NCBI GenBank assembly: GCA_022497145.1
Contig: MU385900.1
Location: 1 to 64,000 of the forward strand
Source of the DNA: Rostrohypoxylon terebratum
Lineage: Eukaryota > Ascomycota > Sordariomycetes > Xylariales > Hypoxylaceae
DNA length: 64,000 bases
Direction of reading: 5' to 3'
The notes beneath the pieces are model-generated. The model saw only the letters and a program-made list of their open reading frames with translations. It did no database searches and was not told the origin of the DNA. This document shows, one piece after another, positions 35,291 to 46,580 of this stretch (its first letter is position 1; every line of letters starts with the position of its first letter). The position numbers were made by a program, and so were the translations under genes.

Positions 35291-35875
35291 TAAGTGAATT
35301 TTCAGTCACACATTAGGAGGTGGGGTTGCTATGTTTGTGCTGTGTTAACTCCGACGTAAAGTTAGTCTATATCTATAATGCTACGTCTACGCCCCTAACT
35401 AACCCCTTGAATTATTCGATTGCCCTTTGCGAAAATACGACATTGCCATAGACCGCGACAGGAAATGCATAGAAGTTCTTGAAATCATTGCCAGGGTCTG
35501 CTCAAAATGTTTCATATGATTTAAGAAGCATACGTCTCAAAACCAACATCTCAAGTGATCTTTGTCATCACTTGTGTTTAAGCTTAATTATCCTAGTTTC
35601 ATGCTAGACTGATAGATGGGTACCTACTGGTGGTGATGCATGTTTTCCCATTGATGACTGTAACATTTTCACGCGTATCATTAGGTAAGTCTTTTTCATG
35701 TATTAGTTAGCTCGTCTATCACTTGAGCAACATGTTTGTGATTACTCACTAAACACGATTCGCCATTTATAGACTCACAGGTGCCTCCCCAGCTGTGTAT
35801 GAATATTAAACTCAAAGAATATTTCGACGGAGACAACGTTAGACTACAAACTTGAGTACTGCATTCTCCTCCAAG
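35291..35875. other. intergenic
   Basis: AT-rich. No gene seen. Confidence 0.45.
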
Positions 35876-36853
35876 ATGACCTCCAGTCCGCTTTCCTCTA
35901 CGTTTTCCTCTACATCCTCTTCTACGCCTTCCCCTAAACCAACCAAAATTCGTAATCCTGTCGCTTCGACTGAGGTAAATTTCCCCTTCAATAAGCACGA
36001 CATCTCGTTTGGGAAGCGACACTGCGCCTCGAATGTTCAGAAAAGCGCATAGTCTTGTTTAATCGACTGCCGTTCAACATCATTCCACTAAATCTCTTGT
36101 CTCGTCATTGTTATCTGTCAACAGGGAAAGCAGAAGATGTGCTCTAAAGTTCTTTGATGCAAAGCTACCCCTATACAGCATAGGCACTCTCGATTCTCAC
36201 TGCAGAGAACTGCGCTCTGAAGATGTCGAGGATCTTCCCGTCGAGGATCTTCCCCACGGCGGCAAATGTGTATACATTCCATACTTTTCAAGCATGACAA
36301 ATTTGCAGCAGGTGTAAACTCAACGTTTACACAGCACTTGGTAGGCACCTTCGAAGAATATATATTCACAATGACAGACACAAAAGTTTTGGCACCGAAC
36401 TGCAATCTGGCTAGTGTGAACTTTCGCTTTCGCAACTCTATTGTCAGGTCTCGTACTGTACTTTAATATAGCACCGGCACCATTTGTAGGAGTTGATCTC
36501 ACATGCGGAATATCATCTCACTATTCGCAGATAAGCACCTCCACCCGAATGACACCCCTACGTGCTGCCCCTGCCAAAAGCGGCAGTTTAGCGAGGATAT
36601 CGTAGAGAAGTTCTGGCCCAAAGAAGAATTTCCCGGGATCAAACGATATTTCATCTACCCTTGGGGCCCCAACACTGAGGCCAAAGTTTACCGGTTTCTC
36701 GAGTGTCACCTCAAACCGGGGGAACTTGAGCCCGTAGAGGACAAGTATAAACTCAGAGGATTGGTCTGGGGTGAGAAAGCCGGGTTTGGCCGCAGAGAAA
36801 AGGACCTAATGGACCCTGATATCGAGGAGTTTCATCCCTGCAAATGCCCGTGA
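35876..36853 (+). pseudogene. decayed 2EXR-domain family gene
   Basis: Three open segments in different frames cover this stretch. First comes a Ser/Thr/Pro-rich leader (35876-36052). Next is a segment with LSVNRESRRCALKFFDAKLPLYS (about 36108-36317), the signature block of the fungal 2EXR family. Last is a C-terminal segment with EKFWPKEEFPGIKRYFIYPWG and LRGLVWGEKAGFGRRE (36503-36853). The usual FPxLPxELRxxIW block that should precede the signature is not readable; LFNRLPFNIIPLN appears in a different frame near 36060-36100. A duplicated acidic repeat, EDVEDLPVEDLP, interrupts the middle. I could not join the segments with plausible introns, so I call it broken; an unusual intron arrangement remains possible. 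2EXR proteins have no known biochemical function. Confidence 0.5.
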
Positions 36854-37175
36854 GAAAACAATGGCGACATAAACTTTTTCATAGGGAATCCGAGAATCCC
36901 GGAGCTGTTAGAGAGGATGCAGAAAGCGGCTTTTCGTCATTGACAACTTCGTATCGTACTATCCGGGGTGCGCCGCATTCCCCAAGTACAAGTCATAGGA
37001 CAACGATAGGCTCAACCAGTTTCAGTCGTTATATTGTCAGTCACATTCATGGAGATTATCGATACCTATTTTCAATTTTCTCTTAAGTATATTTGCCTTG
37101 TCTGAGATTGTATACTTGGTACTTATTTTGTTCCCATCGGATAGAAAGAAGTCTTGAGAATATATCTAGAATGGA
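36854..37175. other. intergenic
   Basis: Short gap between two decayed genes. Nothing recognised. Confidence 0.4.
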
Positions 37176-38866
37176 TCAATTTTCTATAGTAATAAACGAC
37201 GAGTCAGGTGTAAACCAGAAGTTCAGCATCCCCTCGAGCTGATGGCATCTCCACCCTTCTTGCTGATGAATGGGGGCCTCTTGCAGAGTTACCTGTAAAG
37301 AGTAGATCACTCGATGACGGAGATCACGCGTGTGAATACGATACCAAAGTCGCCGCGGCCGACACACCCACGTTGTCGCGTCTATATGTACGCGACATTG
37401 TCCCACAGCTCGGCATGCTCCATCATGATATCGGAATATGATACCTTTACAGAGCTGATTGTCTTCATCATAAAACACTCCCGCTGAGGTAATATCTACC
37501 AGAGGGGCCCTCGAGAAATAGGCCTGTGCATGGAATGGATTTAATCGTAACTTCTCCACGCCAAAAAGTTTAGGTAATTCCACCCTACTCGACAACCCGC
37601 TGCACGCGCCCAAAAAAGATATCTCGTGCCCCTCGATGGGCTCGTTGTAAATGAGTCATTGGAGGACACCAACCTAAACATCGGTCTTTTGCGGGTCCTG
37701 GAATATACGACCCGATGGCCACATCGCCGGTTCGTTCAAATCGGAATAAAACACCGAGCTCTCTTTGGGACGACTCGCGCACTCCGAAAACGAGGAGTCG
37801 ATCATGCTTCGCGATAGGCTGGTAGACCCAAACTATGCCTCGCTGACGACTGTGCGAAAATCGACAGTACGTCGGCATAGCATCCGTGTTGGAGTAATGA
37901 GGATGTATACCGAAGAGCCGACCCGAGCAGAAAAAGAAGGTAATACCTACTATACGGCCTGTATCGACGGCGTAAAAACGTTGCCAAGAAGGAAAGGCGC
38001 TTATATAGGGCGTACAACGAGATAAATCTGGAGGGTCTAGAGTGTTCCAGATTCGTGGGGTTGGTTGGCCAGTCGGCAATACGAGACGCAACAGGCCGTT
38101 CTCAAACGGGATTAACCTAGGGCACTGTAGATGGCTGAGTTGATAGAATATAAAAATGCGTACCTTAAACTGTACTGTCAATTGGCCAAGTGTTTGCTTT
38201 TGCTCTACAATGTGAGCAAAACGGACATGAGACGCATCTTTGGGGAAATGATCCGGTGCAGATTCTATTTTGCTGATTCCCTTGGAATCGATGGTGAGCC
38301 TCATTATGGTCATGCGCGATGAGGAACTGTCACAGCACTTTTCAAGTTTCCCTCCGCGTTCCCAGAAAAGAATACCACCTAGCGGCATCATGGTTAGTGG
38401 TTCTGGATTGGTAGACGACATGTGGGAAGCTAAGCTATGTGCTGAGACTGCCCGCCAAAGCAGGGCATGTTCAGAATAGCCATGGATGATAACTAGCAAT
38501 TCAATCGGTAGCTGGCACAGCTGTGGCAACTGGCAAATCTGGCCTATTGCTCTTAGTGAATTTGAATTAAGGTCGGGTTGGTTGCGAAAGAGATAAATAG
38601 GACGAGCTCTTCGCCAAGGGCTTCTCCATGCGGCCACTGTCCAAAGCCGCTCCAAAACACTGGATGTTTTCAACACAACATTGTCGAAAAATATGAAAGC
38701 ACTCGCAATGCACAGGTATAAAGTGAGGAGAAGTTGCGCAAATTTTGCAATTGGGGCGGCGGCATAACTGAAAGCCGTCAACTATGGTGATTGTAGGCTC
38801 GACATCTGGGAAAAGGAAGGGTCGCGTTTGTCCACGATACGAAGTCGAGTCCTCGTTACCAAACAC
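37176..38866 (-). pseudogene. F-box-like fungal protein gene broken by two frame changes
   Basis: Three minus-strand frames read as one protein. The N-terminal part (38866-about 38650) has a Cys-rich block, CRRPNCKICATSPHFIPVHCECFHIFRQ. The frame then shifts into LERLWTVAAWRSPWRRARPIYL, and LPIELLVIIHGYSEHALLWRAVSAHSLA, an F-box-like motif, follows down to 37585. A second shift at the A6 run 37612-37617 (T6 on the coding strand) moves into the C-terminal frame with ACSGLSSRVELPKL, FSRAPLVDITSAGVFYDEDNQLCKGIIFRYHDG and RAVGQCRVH, ending at 37176. This order matches a large Sordariomycete family I know, VHCDCFELF...LERLWTVAAWRTPW...HALLWR...GQCR. Each break needs only a one- or two-base indel. 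Homopolymer error in the assembly could explain the second. Confidence 0.65.
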
Positions 38867-40013
38867 TGCATGACATTAACCTAGTGAATATTAATGTTTT
38901 TTTTTTTGGAAAAAAAAGGAAAAAGGAAAAAACGATGTAAAATGTGGTTAACCATACGTGCTATGACTGGCTCATTTCTGAATATTATGTTGGCACAGAT
39001 ACCACATTGTGAATGAAGAGCGAGGTGATACATCTTGCAAATAATGTTGATTTGGTGAGAAGGTTATCAAGGTGAATTAGAAATTAATACCTGAGACCTT
39101 TATTTTATGTATTCTAGTAGATAGGTAGGCGTGCGTTGCAGTCTATCAATCTACGGTGCTCCGTAGCACTACTTCATACATGTTGCATGAGGTGCCGAGT
39201 GGAACTACCTAGTAGGTGTAGACTTGATGATGATGTAGCAGATGATGTATTGTGTAAGTTCCAAGGTTCTAAGCTAAGTCTAATCTACAGTACTAGAAGT
39301 AGTAATAGTAGTCATCTGCCGCCAGCAGGCGGTATGGCCCATGCGCAAGGCGGCGGCGCGTGGCAGCACCTGCTGGCACGTGGCCAGAATTATGCGATGG
39401 GGCATAATGAAAAGGCACACCTTAGTGCATAAGTAAACTTTCAATGTAAAACATGGAATTCCCCTCTTGAATCCTTGATTACGTAACACCAGGTAGTCTA
39501 ATACCACCGATTACGTAACCACCCTACACTGGTTTTCTGTTACTATGTCGTGAGATTCTATGCACTACTTCATAGTCTAACAGCTCGGAGTTTACGGACT
39601 TAGAACGGTAATTACGTACCTAGTCATGGCGGAATCAAGAAGACAAAATGTCAGTCAACTCATTTTCACTTTGTCATTTTCTGTGCCTATTTGAGAGTTC
39701 CCTTTCGAGGAACACACCTAGCTACAACCCGATAAATATGACACAGCGCAAACCCGCTGTCTATTTGCCCTTTTCTTTTGGTCTCTTTTTGTCTTCCATT
39801 CCCAGCCCATGCTTAGCGCGGGGCTATGCAAGCCTTACATACTACTAAGCTCCCCCTGTCCTGCCGGGAATAAGATGCAATGCACTGTCTGCCTTCCTGA
39901 TCCCTATGCTTTCGTAGAACGGGCCCAATGATGAATGAAATAGTGGATATATGACGGGGAGAAGGTGGATTCTGATTGTTCCAAAGCAACACATGCCTCA
40001 TTCTTGATCTCTG
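38867..40013. other. 1.1-kb intergenic region
   Basis: Contains a poly-T/poly-A stretch at 38896-38931. No gene recognised. Confidence 0.45.
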
Positions 40014-42611
40014 TTACGCAAATACCGTAACTTCCGGCCACTTCTCGTGAGCCACCTTCTTGAAAGTCTCGGCCTCGGCGCTACGCCATTGCTCTAGGAG
40101 AGCTAGAGCCTCTGCTGCCGTGTCATGGTGGATACCCTTTAAGTCGAGAACTCCCACGAGGTCTTTCTCGTTTTTCGCCTTGTCTTCTCCTAGCAACCTC
40201 TCTATCCGAACGGCAGAGATGATGTGTTCTGCGCTGTCCTTGTGCTTCTGTTGGAAGTCGGCGTTGAACTTTTTGAGGTCCGCAGAGGCGTCCAGGGCAG
40301 TGAACTCAGACTTCAGAACTTCGGCAACCTTCGGAGGTAAAGATCCAAGTTTGTCGTTAAGGACTTTACGGAATCGTACAACTTGCTCGTGGACTGCAGG
40401 ATGGTCCGGATCTATTGCCAATGCAGCATTGAGACATCGAAGGGCAAGGAGGTACTTTTCTATTCAAGAGAGTGAGTTAGTACATGTTGGTTCATATCAA
40501 CCAAGATTCTTGACATTACCTCTTCGAATAAAAACCTCGAAGCCAGCGATTTGCCCATCGATGTACTTAGGACTGAATTGAAGAATAGGGTTTAGGAATT
40601 TGGTTGCTTCAGCTAGGGGCTCAGTCGTCGAGACGAGTCTGTATCCATTCGGGTCATCATCCCTTTTGACAGGCTCAGCGGATGCTTTTGGCTTGTTAGG
40701 GTCTTGCTTGGCGGCCCTCTCGGCTGCTTCTCGCTCGGCTTTTTGCGCCTCTTTCTTGGCCTTCTTGGCAGCCTTCTTCCTTTCTGCGGCATCGTCTCCG
40801 TTGGCGCCTGCAGATCCACCCACGCCATTGACCGCCTGCTGACTGTCGTACATACTTACGTAGATCGCTATTGCGCCAAGGGCAGCTCGAGTGTAGAATG
40901 GATGCTCGCGGATATGGTCCTCCCATCGAATCATATCTACATAGGCACGGATTTGTCCTTTACGCAGTGAAAAGCTGTGGAAATCAAACTGATCCTCTTG
41001 CCAGACCTCGAAAATGTTGTAGACAGAATGGAATCGCTTAAGAGCTAAGCCGATATTCTTGTTGCGCACCCACGCTTCTCCATCTTCTGTTAGGTACCAC
41101 ACGCTTTGCATCTCGAGTAAATCGTGTAGAGGGCCACCGGGCGAATCGTTCCGAGTGAAGAGGCCCATCGTCTTCAGAGCGGCCTCGCTCTCGTTGTTTC
41201 GAAGTTGGTATTTCGCCGCCTTCGTGTTGATGTATCTATCCTTGAGGTCGAGTTGGCGAGCTTGATCCATGGTTTCAGAGGCCTTCTGGCTATTACCGTA
41301 GTGTTTCCATATCCTCGCCTTGGTCATGTGAAATTCGACATTTTCAGGTGATAATTCAATTCCTTTGTTAACAAATTCCATGGCCTTCGCCAGATCACGG
41401 CTTAGGTGGTAATTGTAATGTTGTGCAAGGTAATAGAGCGCTGCCGGTTCTCCCTTTAATGCGTCTCCATTCGTAGCTGCATTCTCGCCGGAGGATGCGC
41501 GTTTTGACTCAAGGTACTCGTGTGCTAAGGATCCAAGGGTGTTTCGCTTGGATGAATCAACGTAGAGGTGCTTAAGATTTGCGAATGTCGAAGGAACCCC
41601 CTTGTCTAACATCAATGCTAAGTAATTACGAGCGGCATCTCGGAATTCGTCGCCTACAAGCCTGTTAGAGTTTCTCCGCTTGAAATCGCCAATTCTATAA
41701 AACTCACCAACAAGGAAGTCTAAGGGTAATCTTTTGGCAGCATCGCAACGAGGATTCTTGCTGGCATATTCGTCATAAATAGCCTTCTTAGCGGCATGGT
41801 CGGCGGAGTCGATGCCCAAGACATCCACAAGACGGGTGTAGTAGTCAGGATGTTCAGGGTTACGGTCGAGAAGGGCGCGGTAGGCGTCTGCTGCCTCCTC
41901 TTTTCTGCCGAGTTTCGATAGGTATTCGGCGCGGAGCTCCAATACGGCTAGACGGTCGAGGTTGTACTTGGAAACGGACTCCAGATGTTCCAGGGCCCTT
42001 TCATATTCCTGCATCTCGGCGATGATGGAATTCTTATACATAACAGCTTCCGAGTTTTCGTAGTCTGTTTTGGAGGGTGGTACCTTCAAGGATTCCTCGT
42101 ACGTATTCAGAACCTTCTCAGCCTGGGAAAGATTGCCGGCAAGGTGGTGGGCAACGGCGAGTGCGGTCCAGTTCTGTCTCAACTGAGGTCTGGCTTGAAG
42201 CATGGCTGTCCTGCTTTGTATGTAGCCTTGGTAGTCGCGCATCTGAATCTGGAGGAAAGCAAGATCTCTCTGGATCTGATGAGATTCTGGCTCAAGCTTC
42301 AAGGCAAATTTGTAGGCCTTGATAGCCTCCTCGAAATTCTTCTGGTGTCTGTATAACAATCCATAGACGTGCCAACATATGTGGGATTTCATGTCAGCTG
42401 TTAAGGCCTCCTTGCCGAGCGCGAACGCCTCCTCCGTCTTCCCTTGCTGGTTGATAATTAAAGCTTTCATAGCCATCGTATCACCATGTTTAGGATTCTT
42501 CTTGAGGATCTGCTCCGCGGCCTTGAGGCCCCTCTTGTACTGTTTGTCTTCATAATTGCGGATGACCTGTCGAAAGAGAGAATTCTCCTTCGAGCTCAGC
42601 GGTTGTGGCAT
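40014..42611 (-). CDS. naa15: NatA N-terminal acetyltransferase auxiliary subunit Naa15/Nat1
   Basis: Two exons on the minus strand, 42611-40520 and 40459-40014, joined across a 60-nt intron, give 845 aa. The start MPQPLSSKENSLFRQVIRNYEDKQYKRGLKAAEQILKK-type block and KHGDTMAMKALIINQQGKTEEAF are diagnostic of Naa15. TPR helices run through the protein. A Lys/Ala/Glu-rich charged segment near residues 600-650 (KKAAKKAKKEAQKAEREAAERAAK) precedes the C-terminal helical domain. Naa15 anchors the NatA catalytic subunit Naa10 to ribosomes, where it acetylates N-termini of nascent proteins after Met removal. The second exon restores the conserved KYLLALRCLNAALAIDPDHP. Length agrees with other fungal Naa15 proteins. 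Confidence 0.95.
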
Positions 42612-43562
42612 AGTTGATGTTTGATGTTCACGAGTAGCTCCCCCGCTAAATCCTCGTATTCAACAACGCCGGTGTTCTCGTCAGCCGTGATTATTCGGTG
42701 TGGAATGGTAGAATGGAGGAATGGTCAGGTTCCGGTTTTGTTGTAAGAGACTTGGACTGGTCAGCAGCGAGTTAATTCCTAGTCTAACTAATTGAGATTA
42801 TACCTAAATAGTAGGTCTCGTAGGTAGTAAGGCCGAGTGCTAACGTATTGTGCTTACCTTAATTTGACCTAGAGTTTATGAAACGAAATGCTAGGAATAC
42901 TCGGCCAGCTTCGAACGACGACGAGGTGGAAACTGGAGGTGTACCTATTTGTGTATTTGTGTCAGGTTCGAAGGCGGAATAAGTTGGAGCTCGGAGCTTT
43001 GCGATCACTTTTAGCGGTCGTAAAGTGGGATGGTCTTTTTTTGGGTACGGGTGCGGGTAACAAATTACCCAAAAAAATAAGAAGCTGAAATTCTACCGAT
43101 ATTTGACCGACAATTGTTACATGTAATTGTATGATCTGTATGATGCATGTGTATCTAAACAGTCTTTGGGCTTATTTTCATATATGGTATACTTAGATAT
43201 CCCGATATAGTCTTTCCTGTCTTTTACATAGTAGGCCCCCTTTCCCTATAGTCGGGTGGGGCATATGGGGTTAAGTTCGAAGATTCAAGGTTCAACGTTG
43301 TTATCACGTGGATATATACAGGTATACACATGTAGATGATGCAGTCACTGATGGGAGATGTAGAGGATATATCATGGTTTATGCGGTTTGTTATATTACA
43401 TTGTAGTGGCGAGGGTAGTGATGTGGCCAATATAAGGACGCAGAGTAGGGAAATACCTAGGTCTTAAGTACCTACCTACCCTACGACACCTGAAGCCACT
43501 AAGCAATATACTAGATATACTCCTTATATATAGTATATATATAGTACTTCTCCTATTTCATT
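42612..43562. other. intergenic; naa15 promoter and cid2 3' end
   Basis: No gene recognised. AT-rich ATATATAG repeats near 43519-43548. Confidence 0.45.
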
Positions 43563-44200
43563 TTATGTACTACGGCGTTCCCTTTCTGCTCTCCAGCGAT
43601 TGAGAGCTTCTTCTGCGTCTTGGAAGCTATCCCCGCACCGCTCTCTTACCAAGCCCCATGTTCGAGAGCGTACGATGTTTTCGACACCTCTTTCTTGTCG
43701 AAGTAGGTTTGCTAGTTGCTGCGTCCGAGGCTCCCGGGGAAAGTATCGCGCGGAGTATGGATCTAGCCTCTCATCAACAACTCGCTCACGGTTCTTCTCT
43801 GTTTCAGCTTCTCGCAGTCCGACTTCGGGGTCGTCCGGGTCTGGACTAGTCGCTACGTAGGCGCAATAAGTTATCACATCTGATCTTGCCTGCCAGGAAG
43901 GAAACAAGACCTTGTCCTTGAACGCCTGACATGCCCGAGGATCGATAGACCGATTAGGGGCTCGTGGAATCCGCACAGCAGTGGACGCGGGATCAAAGCC
44001 CGACTGAGAAGGCGTCACGAGCGCATTGAGATGCTGCGTTATTGAATCATCTATGGCGCTACGGGATATCCGGAGGAAGTCTTGCAGATGGTAAGCTCCC
44101 GAGCTCGAACAAGAATTACCAAGGAGGACACACCTCTGAGGGCTATAGTCGAGAAGCAAAATTGGGGTGTCAAGTGAGGCTGGACAGAAGGTTCAGCCAT
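43563..44200 (-). CDS. cid2: Cid2-family (caffeine-induced death protein 2-like)
   Basis: Two exons on the minus strand, 44200-44134 and 44080-43563, with a 53-nt intron (GTGTGT...TGCAAG), give 194 aa. The N-terminus MAEPSVQPHLTPQFCFSTIALR joins to DFLRISRSAIDDSITQHLNAL. Then follow ACQAFKDKVLFPSWQARSDVITYCAYVATSPDPDDPE, ERVVDERLDPYSARYFPREPR and LLRQERGVENIVRSRTWG. This is the fungal Cid2 family, named from a fission yeast gene whose overexpression affects caffeine tolerance. The PSWQARSDVI..C..VA segment and twin acidic/basic regions are conserved. It resembles small mitochondrial or assembly-factor proteins, but the molecular role is not known to me. Confidence 0.88.
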
Positions 44201-44985
44201 GATATCGCGAAGAGCAGATCTCTTAGAGTTAGAGACATCGGTCGCATCGGCGGCATCCGTCGTCGGACCCGGTCTTCGAGACCAAAGTATTCCAGCCACC
44301 GTGAGATACTGGTGCTTATAATTATTATTAGTCTATAGACTAAATCAGTGGAGCTAGAAGACCATTTCAGGTCTACCACACTCCAATTGGTAGCGATAGG
44401 GTGGGCTTGGGATGTCCAAAGCTCTTCCAACTAGGAATTGCAGATTGAAGATTGCAAATTGCAGATTGCAAGTGATGACGGAGTTAAAAAGTTCAAACGT
44501 CGAATGTCGAATGTCACAGTGGATACTTTGCTTTGTGAATCCTGGAAACTCGATATCGTAATAATATGCAACCGAAGAAAATATCTCAGATAACTAGTAT
44601 CAACCCAGCGAGCTCCAGCTGTGATTCGTGGAGAAGGGAAGGTAAGACCTCATTTGGTGCATCAGGCTGATTACGCGACACGCCTGCCTGGGGGAAGCAG
44701 GGAAGCAAGGAAGCTACAACAGGTACCTATGGGCAAGCGCTAGCCTCGCCCCAATAACTTGTACTGTTACTACCTTACCAAAGCTTCCAAAGTTTAGAAG
44801 CTCCATTTCATCACTTTCGACTTTCGACTTTCAACATCTCCGAATTACAAACACGAAATTCATCCACCACGAAACATAATAAACCAACTATACCAATAAT
44901 TGAAAGGCGCTCCCTCTTCAAGCCACACATCAATATCCTAGCATTTCCTTACGTTTCCCTGTCAGCGTCGCATTCATAATCCATT
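44201..44985. other. divergent promoter region of cid2 and rpt5
   Basis: Short ATTGCAGATTG-like direct repeats at 44438-44472. No gene seen. Confidence 0.5.
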
Positions 44986-46580
44986 ATGTCGAGCGCCCAA
45001 AATACAGAGGGTCTCGAGCGCCGCGGGTCCGACGATGGCAAGGACAAGAAAGACGGACGAGGCGACGATGGACCTAAAGATGGCAGCAGCAACGTTAACC
45101 GCGATGGTGACGCCGTGATGAAGGATGCCGAGCCCGAAGAAGAAGAGATACTAGACGAAGAAACCCTAGGTCTCACCACAGAAGATCTCAAGACTCGAAA
45201 ACGTCTGCTAGAGAACGACGCCAGGATCATGAAGAGCGAATTTCAACGGTTGTCGCATGAGAAGGCGAGCATGGGCGAGAGGATCAAAGAGAACAATGAG
45301 AAAATCGCAAACAACCGGTCCGTCTTAATACACTAATGCCCGGAAAATCTAGAACTTATGAGCCCCTAGTTTGCTAACTATCATCCAGTCAACTACCTTA
45401 TCTCGTCGGCAATGTCGTCGAACTTCTCGATCTTGATCCTACCGCCGAATCATCCGAAGAAGGCGCCAACATCGATCTTGACGCTACCAGAGTCGGTAAA
45501 TCCGCCGTTATCAAGACATCTACCAGACAAACTATCTTCTTACCCTTGATTGGCCTCGTCGACCCAGAAACCCTCAAGCCCGCTGATCTCATAGGTGTCA
45601 ATAAGGACTCTTACCTAATCCTTGATACATTACCCGCAGAATATGACAGCCGTGTGAAAGCCATGGAGGTCGACGAGAAGCCAACGGAGAAGTACAGTGA
45701 CGTTGGTGGCCTGGATAAACAAATAGAAGAACTCGTCGAGGCGATCGTCTGGCCAATGAAGGAGGCGGACCGCTTCAAGAAAATTGGCATCAAGGCGCCC
45801 AAAGGTATACCCATCGCTAATGACTGAGGTTGTGCATATGAATTCTAACAACGTGGTGCTAGGTGCCCTAATGTACGGTCCTCCGGGAACAGGTAAAACA
45901 CTCCTAGCCCGAGCCTGCGCTGCCCAAACCGATGCTACGTTCCTGAAATTAGCCGGACCGCAATTAGTTCAGATGTTTATCGGAGATGGTGCTAAGCTAG
46001 TCCGAGACTGTTTCGCGTTGGCCAAGGAAAAGGCACCCGCCATCATCTTCATCGACGAGCTTGACGCTGTTGGTACCAAGCGTTTTGATAGCGAGAAGAG
46101 TGGTGACAGAGAGGTCCAACGAACTATGCTTGAGCTACTAAACCAGCTCGATGGTTTTGCGTCGGATGACCGGATCAAGGTATTGGCTGCCACCAACCGT
46201 GTCGACGTTCTCGACCCCGCTTTGCTGCGATCAGGTCGTCTAGATCGAAAGATCGAATTCCCACTGCCTAACGAGGAGGCAAGAGCTCAGATTCTAAAGA
46301 TTCACTCGCGTAAGATGAAAGTGGACGGCAGCGTCAACTGGGGCGAATTGGCACGGAGTACGGACGAATTTGGTGGCGCCATGCTAAAGGCGGTCTGTGT
46401 CGAAGCTGGCATGATTGCCCTACGAATGGGCAAGAATAAGATCAGCCACGAACATTATGTGGACGCGATCGCCGAGGTGCAAGCCAAGAAGAAGGAGGTG
46501 AGTCTAATTGCCATTCAGTCTGTTTCTATGGATCATGTCAAGCTAACACTACTTCACAGACGGTCAATTTCTACGCATAA
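44986..46580 (+). CDS. rpt5: 26S proteasome regulatory subunit 6A (Rpt5) ATPase
   Basis: Four exons, 44986-45317, 45389-45804, 45863-46497 and 46560-46580, give 467 aa. The N-terminus is long, acidic and Lys-rich. A coiled coil (about residues 65-110) precedes the OB domain (QLPYLVGNVVELLDLDP). The AAA+ module has Walker A GPPGTGKT, Walker B IIFIDELDA, second region of homology ATNRVDVLDPALLRSGRLDRKIEFPLP, and the C-terminal helical domain. The last exon encodes only TVNFYA. FYA is the HbYX motif that docks the ATPase into the alpha ring of the 20S core, so a separate 21-nt exon carries the docking tail. The splice between the KAPKG and ALMYGPPGTG blocks also closes exactly. Confidence 0.97.

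Noticed and set aside
15151..46580. Sem1 and Rpt5 as a proteasome gene cluster
   Set aside because: They are about 30 kb apart with unrelated genes between; co-occurrence is likely chance.
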